Shown: in pieces, positions 45,132-57,500 of the stretch
How positions within the stretch are numbered: position 1 is the first letter of the stretch
Layout: each line of letters opens with the position of its first letter
Source: Thinopyrum elongatum
Lineage: Eukaryota; Streptophyta; Magnoliopsida; Poales; Poaceae
NCBI GenBank assembly: GCA_011799875.1
Contig: CM022302.1
Span: 200,428,086 to 200,492,085, forward strand
Length of the DNA: 64,000 bases
Direction of reading: 5' to 3'
Notes under the pieces: model-generated
Databases searched by the model: none
Told to the model about the DNA's origin: nothing
Seen by the model: only the letters and a program-made list of their open reading frames with translations
Translations under genes and position numbers: made by a program

Positions 45132-48100
45132 TGTGGCACCCCGGCTCAGAGAACCGGTTTACCAGTGTTTCCAACCCAGAGATCAAGTCTTCTGGAAACA
45201 CACAACAACTTGGAACAGAACATAGCTGAACTTTTATTGATAATAGTCGAGTACAAGCTTATATATATTACATGATCATCGAGGCCAAAAGCACATCTAG
45301 TGCTATGACAATATCTACATTATCTATCTAACATATCAGGGCCTCGATATTACTGCGGAATACTACAGCGAAAGACTAATGCGTAGCGGAAAATGATAGT
45401 AACTCCATCCACAGGGACACTGCTGAGGACACATCCTAGACATCGCAACACGGACCTTCGAGACCTACGTCTCAGTCTGCTCCTGCATCTGGCATGATAC
45501 GCCAGGTGAGTACTTTAAATGTACTCGCAAGCACATGACAACCAAATATGTAGCAAATAATAGCATGGCAATTCAACATGTTAAGTTTTGAATGATTCAC
45601 TTACTGCTATTAACTTACTCATCTCCGGGTTGTCTCACAAACCTCGGAATACTCGATGCCAACGAGTACTTCCGCTCATAAGACAAGTTCTTCCATCATT
45701 ACTATAGTTATTATGGTTGATCACCTAGAGAGGTCTGGTCGGGCTGTCCAATACCGTGGACGCGGCTATTCGAATAGATTTTACACTCTACAGAGGTTGC
45801 ACACTTTACCCACACCATGGAGCACCTGACCTCGGGATCCCATTCGGGTGGACCAGCATTGCTCCAACGAAACCTGCCTGACCCGTGACTCTCCCATCGT
45901 ACCACCGGCAATCATCCTCCCCCAGAGTCAAGCCCTGGGGTGGCCCCGTGTCACCTCGTGACACCTGCCACCGTCGTGGCCTAACTAAACTGTCCCAAAC
46001 GGGGACGCCGGCACAAAACTCAACTGGGCTCACAGGGTTGTCGTCGTCTACCTAATCAGGGCAGCACGCACACATAACCCTCCCTAAATGGAGGTACGGG
46101 TGAAAGAGCACGGAGCCAGACCAAGTCAAGGTCGTCCCATACCGGCAAATGTGGCTGCACGGGTAAGCCCGGACTGGTGACTCTTGATCAACCAACTAAG
46201 TTTCACTTAGCAATCATGGTCATTCAATTTAAGTTGTCAACAATAGGCATTTAAATACTTTACTTGAATTATTTATGTTAATTAAATGCAAGAAATGAAT
46301 ATGACTTATGCAATGCTATGAAATGCTTCATAATATGGATGTACTGGCTTGCCTTGCTCAGTTGGGTTGTTCAAATACTCCTGGTCTTCAAATCCACAAG
46401 AATCTCCTTCTGAAAATATTTTTAAATGGCAAAGGAAAATGTCACATAAAGCCTTTTTATTCACCAACAATTCTGTGAGTATTGGAAAAATACCAAACTT
46501 GCTCAGAAAATAAAGGAGTTTAATATCAATAAAATGCAAAAAGAATCAGGTCAATTGGACCTTTTAATAAAAAGTTATTAGTGGTCAAAGTGGCTGGTCA
46601 ACTCTGTTTAAATAAAAATCAGAAAAACAGAAAAACCTGGAATGGGCCACGTCGAAGGCGTAAAGGCCAAAGGCGCCTTCACTTACCCCTTTGCGTGAGC
46701 AGCCGCAGCCGCTGACAGGTGGGGCTGGGCCCGTTTAAAACAGATAGAGAGAAAAGCAGAGAGAGGGGCGGCTCACCGGTGCTGCTCGCCGGCGATAGCG
46801 ACGGCGGTTGGGCTGGGGAATGACGGGGATGGATAGGGCACTTGAAGACGGTCCTCCCTGTACCCGTAGCTTCCCCGGAGATGACCGGACGGCGCGGCCC
46901 CCTTCTTCTCCGGCGGACGAGCACTACGGTGATCGACGGAGAGGCTCAATTCACCGGCAGTTCGACAAGGTAGGAGCTCTAGGAGGGCTAGTGGAACTTG
47001 CTGAGTGCTACGGTGGTCTCAGGCGAAGCGGAGGAGGAGTGGTGGTGGCTATCGATAGCACGAGGGCGGCGGAGGAACTCCGGCGAAGCTTGAGGCTAGA
47101 GGGCCTCTCGGCCTTGGCTCTTGCTTGGGGAGGCAATGGAGGATGGAGGGAGAGGGGTGAGGAGCTCAGCGAGGCCGGGCGGGGCTATTTATAGCTGGGA
47201 GGAGGCGCTCGACGATCTCTCTGGATCAGCGGCGACGTGGCTACGCCACTGGAGCAAGGACAATGAGCTGGCCGTCGTGGTGTGGGGCGAAGCGACGGGA
47301 GAAGGGAGAGGCATTGAATGCGTGAGGGGATAGCTCGGGGAGAAGAAGACGAGTGGCGCCGCAACTGTGCCCGCACGGGCGGCACAGTGCTCGCGGTCGT
47401 GGCGGCCGCCGTTAGCTTCTCCGGCGAGGGCGAAGGATCTGGAGGGGCTAGGTGGCGCACGAGAAAGAAGTCGGCATGCTTGGGCAAGCTACTACGGCGC
47501 AGGTGTCTCGCTCTGACGAGACCCGAGCCTGGCGCGGCACAGAGCACGGTGACAAGCATGCCATCGCCGTGCTCACCACGGTGCTTGCCACCAGGAGGCC
47601 ACGCAAGCCTGGAAAATCTTGTCTAACATGACGACCATCGATCACTCACTTCACCTGCACCCATAGTTTGGCTTGGTTTGGTCTGAGATGAAGGGTAGCC
47701 TCAACAACAGTTTCTGACAGCAAAGAAGCGAGGGATCTAGAGAGGTGTTGAGCTGCAAATGGTGCCAATAGAGATGTCCAGGATGATCTAGGTTGGAAGG
47801 ACTCAAAACTGGTCAAGTTTGAGAAGGTTTGGTTGAGATTTGATAGTTCACGTGTAACCTACCAATCTGGTCAGAATGTGAAAGTTGAAGCCCTGCTCAT
47901 ATGAATGATCTTTAGATGCTGAAAGTTGGTGGAGGGAAGTCATTTGTAGGTGTCCTCATGCCACAAAAATTTCAGAGCATTTGGACAAACCTAGCAGGTA
48001 CTTCCTTCACAAAGGTCCAGACTGACCAAGAACAAAAATGAATTGTTTTGCAAAATATTTGAACTAGGTCATGGAATATTTTTGGATATTGGGGCAAGAT

Positions 48101-48406
48101 ATGGTCCAAGGTATTTTAGGGAATTATTTGAGAATTTTCTGGCCATCCAAACTATAGGTTGCTTCACAACTCCTAGTGATGACCTAGATTCCCAAATAAA
48201 GAAAAGAGTTATTGGAAAGGATTTAAATTGGGATTTGGGTCCTTGAGATATTTGGCAAGGTATTGGCAAGGTGATGAGGCTTTGGATTACTTGGAAAGGA
48301 TTCAAAAGTTTCCAAGACCAACTAGAAAGATTAGAAAACCATTCAAATTTCAAATAAAGCCAAGAAAAGTTTGAAAAGAAAAAGTTGCCAAAATCAGGGT
48401 GTCACA
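45132..48406 (-). repeat. 3' LTR (3275 bp) of the chromovirus
   Basis: This is the uninterrupted LTR. It has TG...CA ends and a TATA-like CTATAAATAGC on the minus strand at 47184-47195. The pol stop codon at 48394-48396 lies just inside it. Confidence 0.93.
47185..47194 (-). promoter_or_regulatory. TATA box of the chromovirus LTR (3' copy)
   Basis: The minus strand reads CTATAAATAGC. The 5' LTR has the same site at 60441-60451, the copy that would start the genomic RNA. Confidence 0.6.
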
Positions 48407-50262
48407 AACCTACCCCCCTTAGGATGAATCTCGTCCTCGAGATTGGGTTGCTCAGGGAACAAATATGGATATGCGGATCTCAGAAAATCTTCTTTTTCCC
48501 AAGTGGCCTCTTCCTCAGTGTGGTGCTCCCATAGCACCTTGTAAAATCTTATCACCTTACTCCTCGTGGTTCTTTCCATCTCATCCAAGATCCTGACAGG
48601 TTTTTCCTCATAAGTCAAATCCTTAGCCAGCTGTAGCTCACTCATATCCGCTTGCTTGGCTGGGGGTGCAATGCATTTCCTTAACTGTGAGATGTGAAAG
48701 ACATCATGAACGTCTGACAATGCTGGTGGCAATTCCAACTGATATGCGACTCTACCCTTCCTAGAAATCACTATAAAGGGACCGATATATCTTGGGGCCA
48801 ACTTTCCCTGGGTGCCAAACCTCTTTACTCCCTTCATAGGGGGTACCCATAGGTAAGCATAGTCGCCGGGCTCAAAAGTTACTTCCCGGTGCTTTGGGTC
48901 GTAATAGCTCTTCTGTCGGGACTTGGCTGCTCGCAGCCGCTCTTGAATATCCTTGACTTGCCTTTCAGCATCGAGCATCAAGTCCGTACCAAAGATGCGA
49001 CTATCTCCTGTTTGGGACCAGTTCAGCGGTGTGCGGCACTTCCGTCCGTACAATGCCTCAAAAGGCGACATTTTGAGACTTGCCTGATAGCTGTTGTTGT
49101 AGGAGAATTCAGCGTACGGCAGACTATCCTCCCATTTGGGTCCATGGGAGAGAGCACATGACCGAAGCATATCCTCTAATATTTGGTTCACTCGCTCGGT
49201 CTGTCCATCCGTCTGTGGATGGTACGCTGTGCTGTGTTTCAGCATGGTTCCCAGAGCTTGATGTAGTCGTAGCCAGAATGCTGAGGTAAATAAGGAACCC
49301 CTATCTAAAGTGATAGACTTGGGTACTCCGTGCAGACTGACTATTCGGGACATGTAGAGTTGTGCCAGTTGATTTGCGTTGAAAGTGGTCTTTACTGGGA
49401 TAAAGTGAGCCACCTTCGTGAGGATGTCTACAATGACCCAAATAGCATCATTGCCTCTCGTGGACTTGGGCAGTCCCACAATAAAATCCATACATATGTT
49501 GTCCCACTTCCACTGGGGCACCGGTAAAGGTTGCAGTAGCCCAGCGGGTTTCTGATGCTCTGCCTTGACCTTGTTGCAAATGTCACAGCAGGCGACATAG
49601 TATGGTATATCTTTCCGCATTCCATGCCACCAAAAAGTTTCTCTCAAGTCCTGATACATCTTGGTACCTCTCGGGTGGATCGAATATGCGGACTCATGTG
49701 CTTCCTTGAGTATTTGTTGCCTCAAGTTGTTCTGATCCGGTACACAAATTCGTTTCTCGAACCACACGGTACCCTGTTCATCTATACGGAAGGACTTGGC
49801 CTTCCCTTGTTGAATTAATTCCTTGATCTCCCGAATTTCTTTATCTGACTTCTGTGCTTCCTTGATTTCCTCCATGAGGTTTGGAGTAATTTCCAATGTG
49901 TCCGGGGTCATTGGGCCGCATAGCACCATATTGAGCTTGACAAACTCTTCTTGTAAGCTCGGATGCATACCCTCAACTAGTGCATTCACAGCAGCTTGTT
50001 TCCCGCTCAGGGCATCAACGACCACATTCGTTTTTCCTAGATGATAGTTTATTCCAACATCATAGTCCTTTACTAGTTCAAGCCATCTTCGCTGTCTGAG
50101 GTTCAGGTCGGGTTGAGTGAAAATATACTTGAGACTCTTATGGTCTGAATATATTTCACATCGTTGTCCAATCAGATAATGCCTCCAAATCTTCAGGGCA
50201 TGAACCACAGCAGCTAGCTCCAAGTCATCTGTGGGATAGTTCTCTTCATGAGGTCGTAGCTG
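48394..50262 (-). pseudogene. Chromovirus RNase H, integrase and chromodomain (pol C-terminus)
   Basis: After a TGA at 50263-50265 the frame is open for 620 codons. RNase H end: [19 protein letters not shown] and [11 protein letters not shown]. Integrase zinc finger: H...[20 protein letters not shown] with CDICNKVK. Core: [15 protein letters not shown] (first Asp), [14 protein letters not shown] (second Asp), [13 protein letters not shown] (Glu). The C-terminal chromodomain-like segment is [20 protein letters not shown] followed by [18 protein letters not shown]. Chromodomains in this lineage guide integration towards marked chromatin. The stop codon lies 13 bp inside the LTR. This is the most intact stretch of the element. 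Confidence 0.9.
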
Positions 50263-51642
50263 TCATGATGCATAAGCTACAATTTTCCCCTCTTGCATCA
50301 ACACACATCCGATTCCACACCTGGATGCATCGCAGTATATGTCGAAACTCTTGTGAATGTCTGGGAGGACTAAGACAGGGGCTGTGGTTAGCCTCGTCTT
50401 TAACTCCTGGAAACTGCTGTCACACTCGGCTGTCCAGATAAACCTTTGGTTCTTTTTCAACAATTCTGTCAGTGGCTTGGCTATCTTAGAAAAGCCTTCA
50501 ATGAAGCGATGATAGTAGCCTACCAAGCCCAGGAAACTACGGACTTCAGTCACCGTGGCTGGTGTCTTCCAGTTCAAGACCGCAGTAACCTTACTGGGAT
50601 CAACAGCTATTCCTTTCTCTGATAGAATATGTCCAAGGAATCCCACCTCTTTCAGCCAAAATTCGCACTTACTGAACTTGGCATATAAGCAATGGGTTCT
50701 CAACCTTTCCAAGAAAGCTCTGAGATGTTGCTTATGTTCCTCTTCAGCCTTAGAGTATATCAGTATGTCGTCAATGAACTCCACTACAAACTTGTCCAGA
50801 AAGTCCATGAAGACTTTGTTCATCATACTCATGAAGTAGGATGGAGCGTTAGTCAATCCAAACGCCATAACTGTAAATTCATATAGTCCATATCGAGTGG
50901 TGAACGCTGTCTTGGGGATATCCTCCTTTCGGATTTTCAGTTGATGATATCCCGTTCTGAGGTCGATCTTAGAGAATACCCGTGCTCCATTCAACTGGTC
51001 GAATAAGTCATCTATTTGAGGGAGCGGGTACTTGTTCTTGATAGTGACCTCGTTAAGCTGGCGATAGTCTACGCACATTCGTAGACTTCCATCCTTCTTC
51101 TTAACAAATAATACTGGTGACCCCCATGGTGAGATGCTTGGATGAATGTATCCTTTCTATAGCAACTCGTCTAACTGCTTCTTTAGCTCTTCTAGCTCTG
51201 GGCCTGGCATATGATAATATTTCTTGTATATTCGAGCTATACCAGGGATTACTTCAATGGCGAACTCCAATTCTCGGTCGGGCGGCATTCCTGGTAATTC
51301 CTCAGGAAACACATCCGGAAATTCACCCACTACCGGGATCAGATTCATATCTGTAACAGTGGTCTGGTATGCCTTGCCCTTTCTTGTTATCATTCTGCTG
51401 GCCAGAAATTGGACGGTTTGTCCGGCGGGGTTCACCAATGTCACCGTTCTGGTGGCGCAGTTGATACACACTTGGTGCGGTGCCAACCAGTCCATCACCA
51501 GTATTATGTCTAGTCCTGGGGATTCAATGGCAACAATGGTAGATGGAAATTTGACTCCATGGATTGAGATTTCCAGACCCTTGTATATTATATTTGTTCT
51601 GAGCATAGAGCCAGGGGATTGTACCACCATGATTTTGTGCAA
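50263..51642 (-). pseudogene. Chromovirus protease C-terminus and reverse transcriptase
   Basis: The protease end (DIILVMDWLAPHQVCINC) and FPDVFPEELPGMPPDRELEF lead to RT. A stop at 51157-51159 (DELL-stop) precedes [53 protein letters not shown] and [14 protein letters not shown] (the xDD box; Ile-Asp-Asp) and [16 protein letters not shown]. The RNase H start is [20 protein letters not shown], ending VAYAS-stop (TGA, 50263-50265, from CGA for Arg by the simplest path). Everything from 51642 to 48394 is one frame with two stops. Confidence 0.9.
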
Positions 51643-52926
51643 AAGTGAAGGAAAAATTTGTGCAAGGTGGCAAAACTTTGCGAAATAAACGAGTGGGAAG
51701 CCCCAGAATCAAATAAAATTATTGCAGGTATGTCATTGACAGAAAACATACCAAGGACAATGTCTGGAGCCTCACAGACTTCTTCGGCAGAGATGTGGTG
51801 GACGCATCCGTGGCTGAAGTTGTGGTTGGGGCGGCGTCCAAGGCGATTGATTTGTGGCTTGTGGTCAGCTGATTGCTTTCCGTTATTAGTAGGACACTGC
51901 TTTGCGTAGTGTCCACTCTGGCCACAAGTGAAACAGTTGTTGTTGCGGTGGCAGTCCTCTATGACTGGCTGCTTGCCGAAGGTCTTGCTCTGGTTGCCTG
52001 GCTTGCTGTTGTTGCCACCATTGTTCCACACAGGTTTTGTTTTCAGATGGCCCTGACTACCAACTGCGCAGTTTTTGCGCATATGGTTCCCTGTTGTCCT
52101 TCTTAGGCTCAAACTTCCTCTTACGATCATCATTCCCAAACTTGTGTTCTCATTCGGCGATGAAGGCCTTATCCACCAAGGTCTGGAAATCGGGGAAGTC
52201 CAGCATGCATAGCTGACATCGGAGGGCGTGATTAAGTCCTCCAAGGAACCAGTCTATTTTCCTCTCTTCGGTAGCCACATCATGAGGAGAGTACCGGGCG
52301 AAGTTGTTGAACTTGTTTAGGTATTCTCCCACAGACATGTTTCCTTGTGTGAGGGCCATGAATTCCCTCTGCTTCACTTTCATGATACCTGTGGGAATAT
52401 GATACTTGCGGAACAGCTCTTTGAATTTCTCCCAGGAAATCTCTTCTCCAGCAGGCCACATTAACTTGGTGTTGTCCCACCATATGGCTGTCGGGCCTTC
52501 GAGATAATGGGTGACAAATGGGACTTTATCTACTTCTTCACAACGAGTGATGTCCAATTTCTTTTCCATGGTTCTTAACCAGTCATCAGCCTCAATAGGA
52601 TCCACAGCCTGACCAAAGCTGGGTGGTTTTGTGCGCTGGAAGTCAGACGGTTTGGAATGCACCCCATTGCCATTATTCTGACCTACTATCGTTTGCATAC
52701 TCTTGAGAAATTCCATGAGGTCTTGGTTTCTCTTTTCCTCAAACATTCTCATTATCTGATCTGTGGTTGGTGCTTGAGGTGGTGGTGGTGGTGGTAAGTC
52801 TTCGGGCGGTTGCCCTGCCTGCCTGGCGGATCGACGGACGGGGTTTCCATCGCCGCCTTGACTGCTACTTCCTTTCTTCATCCTAATTTTTGTTCCCATG
52901 GCAAATACTGAATCGATGAACAACAT
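51588..52926 (-). pseudogene. Chromovirus gag and protease start
   Basis: A Gag start at the ATG at 52926, or more likely at MGTKIRMKKGSSSQGGDGNP inside it, leads to a capsid-like region (KPPSFGQAVDPIEADDWLRT, YLEGPTAIWWDNTKL, FKELFRKYHIPTGIMKVKQ). A stop at 52150-52152 (AFIAE-stop) and a frame change follow. The nucleocapsid zinc knuckle CFTCGQSGHYAKQCP (CX2CX4HX4C) and the protease active site LFDSGASHSFIS are in the second frame (52244-51588); a further frame change leads into the pol frame. Confidence 0.9.
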
Positions 52927-53099
52927 CCATAAGGAGAAATACAGTAATATGACACCAAAGAAAATTCATAAAAAAGGCAAATAAAAAGAACAACATAATT
53001 ATACAAGATAACCCAACATCATACATGGCAAGCTAGTAGGGGAATATCATGGCTAGACTGCTCGTATGGCAGTCGACATTTTAAAAGATGCTTCCATTA

Positions 53100-53882
53100 C
53101 TACTCAAGCTCCAGTCTAGTGCGTCGATGACATGAACACTGCCCATCTGAAGAGTCCTCATCGTCAGATCCTAAGTTAGAATCAGAACTGATGATGTGAG
53201 TCATCGGGTCAAAGGAGATGCGACGTCGTTGCTGAGACGGCTCTCCATCTGCGGAAGAAAGAGCACGCCGCCTCAGCATCAGCGGAGCAGGAGTGGCTAG
53301 GAGTGAGGCCCACTCAGCTGGGGTCTCAAGTCGGCTACCAGACGATAAGCCTGATGGTCCAAAAAAACCAAAAGGGGTATCAAGCACACGAGGAGGTGGA
53401 ACTGGTGGTGGATACCTAGGTGGAACTACGGGAGGAGGAGGTGTTGGAGTCACTTCTGCAAGTGCCTCCTGAACACGACATAGCTCCTCAGCCAAGGAGA
53501 TGATCATACGGTAACTGGCGTTTAGATAGCGAGACAAAACACCAGCCGCATGATCACACGCCGGGTCAACAGGTGAGAAAAGGACTCGCCCTGTCGTAGG
53601 CGACAGAGTGGGATAGTGGAAGAAACCTGGATGGGTCTGCATCTCGACCTCGTGGAAGCGCAAGTCGGTAATAGCCTCCATGGCAGCAAACTGGATCGCC
53701 AGCTCTAGAGTAGAAGCCACTCCGCCCTTGAAAGAGCGAGAAGAGATTCCAATATCCGAAGTCGCGGTCATGTAAGCCACTACATGGTACTCATATACTG
53801 ACTCGCCCAACTGCTCCCGGAACACCTGGTACACCGGGTCATCACAGTTGGGATACAGCCGAAGCCAGACGCTACGAAGCAA
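53100..53882 (-). CDS. Extra reading frame upstream of chromovirus gag, function unknown
   Basis: An uninterrupted frame of 260 codons lies between the PBS and gag on the coding strand, while gag and pol are broken. It reads LRLYPNCDDPVYQVFREQLG, VYEYHVVAYMTATSDIGISS, then LSRYLNASYRMIISLAEELC, a Pro-rich hinge (PTPPPPVVPPRYPPPVPPPR), and a Ser/Asp-rich tail with RRRISFDPMTHIISSDSNLG. The first codon of the open frame is TTG at 53882, with TTTTCCAG just upstream. The true start may be a spliced upstream exon or the internal ATG of MTATSD. I do not recognise a domain. Confidence 0.6.
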   Translation of the reverse strand: MLRSVWLRLYPNCDDPVYQVFREQLGESVYEYHVVAYMTATSDIGISSRSFKGGVASTLELAIQFAAMEAITDLRFHEVEMQTHPGFFHYPTLSPTTGRVLFSPVDPACDHAAGVLSRYLNASYRMIISLAEELCRVQEALAEVTPTPPPPVVPPRYPPPVPPPRVLDTPFGFFGPSGLSSGSRLETPAEWASLLATPAPLMLRRRALSSADGEPSQQRRRISFDPMTHIISSDSNLGSDDEDSSDGQCSCHRRTRLELE

Positions 53883-54095
53883 AGCTGGAAAAGTGTGGGG
53901 TTATGGCCCATGATGAAAGTGATATGGAACTGGTGCCATCTACACTCACAATGCCAAGAGTTAGTAACATAATGAATTATGATGCATGAGGCATGGCATG
54001 CAACAATCAAATGCAACAAGCAAGATGCACACTCAAGGTCCTATGCTAATCGCAATCCTAGCACGGGTTACCTAGGGTGTCCTACAGTCAGCACA

Positions 54096-54107
54096 GCTCT
54101 GATACCA
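54096..54107 (-). other. Primer binding site of the chromovirus, initiator tRNA-Met type
   Basis: The minus strand reads TGGTATCAGAGC, five bases after the 5' LTR end. This is the usual plant tRNA-Met primer binding sequence. Confidence 0.9.
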
Positions 54108-54582
54108 AGCATTGTGGCACCCCGGCTCAGAGAACCGGTTTACCAGTGTTTCCAACCCAGAGATCAAGTCTTCTAGAAACACACAACAACTTGGAACAGA
54201 ACATAGCTGAACTTTTATTGATAATAGTCGAGTACAAGCTTATATATATTACATGATCATCGAGGCCAAAAGCACATCTAGTGCTATGACAATATCTAGA
54301 TTATTTATCTAACATATCAGGGCCTCGATATTACTGCGGAATACTACAGCGAAAGACTACTGCGTAGCGGAACATGATAGTAACTCCATCCATAGGGACA
54401 CTGCTGAGGACACATCCTAGACATCGCAACACGGACCTTCGAGACCTTCATCTCAGTCTTCTCCTGCATCTGGCATGATACGCCAGGTGAGTACTTTGAA
54501 TGTACTCGCAAGCACATGACAACCAAATATGCAGCAAATAATAGCATGGAAATTCAACATGTTAAGTTTTGAATGATTCACT

Positions 54583-57500
54583 TGTAACACCCCCAGTGGT
54601 TAGCCACAGTAATCCCATTTTGATAATGCCAAGTCAGCATGATTAACAGTGCATGATCATCATTTGCATCATAATGCTTTTCAACTCCTAAGTCAAAATT
54701 CAAATTTAAATGAAAGTGAAAAATAAAAGTTGTCCAACATAGAAACTAAATTGTTCATTAAATAGCAGATAAACCAGAGGCTATGTTAAAATTGTAAACA
54801 ACATTATTAAAATTGGATAAGTGACTCAAACAACTTAAAACGGTGGCTGAAAATAACATTTAGTAACCTTTTAATTTATTTAAAACAAATATGAAATGAT
54901 GTTTTGCCCAAACCAGTTTTTGGTGTTAGGGTATAAAGCACTGGTATTTATGGACTAGGTCTCCCTTTTTACAAAAACCATTTGGGGCCTAAACAATTAA
55001 CAGAATAGAAAAGAAAAGAAGAGAAAAGAAGAAACGGAAAAAATGCCCCTGTGCACTTAAGCCCACAGCCGCACAGGAGCTAGCCCAGCCCAACTAGCCC
55101 CCTCCCCCTACCCCTGACGCCGCGGGCGCGCTGTCGAGCACCCTGCGTGCGCGCGCGCCCCCGAGCCCGGCCCCCTCCCTCGGCACTCGACAGCGCGTCG
55201 CGCGCTCGCCATGGATAAAGAGCACCCCGCGGACACCTCCGAGCCCTCCCTCGCTCACTTTCCCCTCTCCTTCCTCCCTGCCTCCTCCCTCCGAGCGCCG
55301 CAATGGCCTCGGCCGTCTGATACGCGCGGCCACCGTCGCCCCTACACCTCGCGGCAGTGCCAGGTCGCCCCGCCGTCCCCTGCTGCTTCGCCTGCTGCAT
55401 CGAACCGGAGCGGAAATCACCTGCCTCGTCGCGCACGAGCTCGTCTTCAAGCTTCGGGCGCCAGTGATCGCCGTCACGATTTGCCGTCGTTGCGCTACAT
55501 CGAGCCCACCCTTGCACACCTACAGGAGCGCTGTAAGCTGCCGCTCCTTCTCCCTCTCCTCCCGCCGTCGTTTGCGGCCCCTAGCGAGCTCCTCCACTAT
55601 AGCCGAACGCGCCGCCGCCCGCCTCGTCGCCGGCTTGGCTCCGACGACCAAATGGTCTCGGGCTCATGCCCGTTAGCATCGCCGCGTCGCGTAGGCCACC
55701 CCTAGCTGCTTTGTTCGCTCGCTAGCGCACCGCAACGCCGAACCCTTCGCATGTCCGAAACGGCCCCGCCGACACGCTCGCTGCCGTCGCTCCGGTGCAT
55801 CTCCGGCGATGCCACCGCCCCCACTAGATGCGGCCCATCGCCCGCTTTCGAACATGACCGGCCGCGCTCAAAACCGAGCACCACAGGAGAATCCCGAGCT
55901 CGCCGGAGCTCGGCGCCGCGCTCGGGCTCGCCGGAGCGCTCTCCGGCGACCGGTCCGACGTGGCACCGGTAGGTCCCACCCCCAGTGCCACTGCCAGTGG
56001 GCCAGGCCGGCCATAGTTGACCAGTTGACTTGGTCAACTGGCTGACTGGGCGCTGCCCAGTCACTGACTAGTGGGGCCACTCTCCCTGTGTCTATGACAT
56101 ATGGGTCCCCCCTGTCAGGTGCCTAATTAACTAATTAGGTTAATAAAAATAATTAAAACACTAATCAGTCACTGACATGTGGGCCTAGTAGCCTAATTAG
56201 TTGATTAATTAAAAATAAACTCTGTTTAGACTAATCAGAGGCTGACATGTGGGCCCCACTGGTCAGGTTTGACCCTGGTCAGCCGACCGTTGACTGCTGA
56301 CGTCAGCATTACGTCACGATGACGTCACTCTGCACTGTTTTGGATAATTCGAATTTAAATAATTAAATAAATTCCAGAAATTAATAAAAACTTTAGAAAA
56401 TCATATCTTTTAATCCGTAGCTCCGATCGAAAAACTTTGTACATGAAACTTGCTCAGAACGACGAGACGAATCCGAATACGCAGTCCGTTCGTCCGTCAC
56501 ACATCCCTAACTATCCAAACATGCAAACGTTCCCCTCCGGTCATCTGTCTGACAAATGTCCAGAGACGGGAAAACATTCCCGGATGAATCCCACCTTCGC
56601 CAGTATCACCCGGCACTGCGTTAGGTCACCTCCGTCACCACGTATTGCCATGTTATGCTTTGTGCTGCACTTGTTCGCTGTGTATTTATACTGTTTCCTC
56701 CCCCTCTTCTCTCTCGGTAGCCCCCGACACCGACGTCGTCCTTGAGACCGACGCAGCTTCGGATCCCGAAGACACCATTGACGACCTTGCCCTTGCCGCC
56801 GAGCAACCAGGCAAGCCCCCCCCTTAGGCATACCGATATCGCCCATTCTATTTCTCATGCTTGCATTAGAATTGCTGCTGCTACTGCTTTACCTATTCTG
56901 ATGCATAGCCTGTTCATTGTAGCCTGCTGTTGATAATTACCTGCATAACCTAAACTGCTTAGTATAGGCTGGGTAGAGACCTATCAGTGACCCCACTTAT
57001 CCCGACTGCCGCGCTGGATTGTCAGAAGGCCCGATCAACGGGATTGAAGACCAGGCCCCGACACCGCACATCACCCCCTTTAGTTGTAACGACACTGCAG
57101 CGTTACTATCGAGTGCCGAGGGTGAAACCTCTTGTAGCACTTCTGATGTTAACTCTGTAGAGTAGCTATTCGGTTGTGGTCATCGAGGGTGATTCCTCCT
57201 TCACCACTTCCGGTTACGACGCTGTCGTACAACACCTCAAGTGTGAACCCAGTGAGGGTGATTCCTCCGAGTTCACCTTGACGGATACATCGAGAGGGAA
57301 ATCAAACAAGGGTGATACCTCACATTCCCCTGATGTTATGGACACACGGGTACTTGGACGTTACACTGTTACTTGGATAGGCGGGTCGACCCTAAGGGGT
57401 ACCCGCGTGTGCCTGAGAGGCGAGTGTTGTGAAGACGGGTGCCGGTGTGGTGCCCGAGTGGTGAATACGAGGCGCGGCCGGGCATTCTTAACCCTTGCAG

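Noticed and set aside
55080..56064. Several 100-165 codon frames on both strands inside the solo LTR
   Set aside because: High-GC stretch of LTR; frames overlap on both strands and lack domains.
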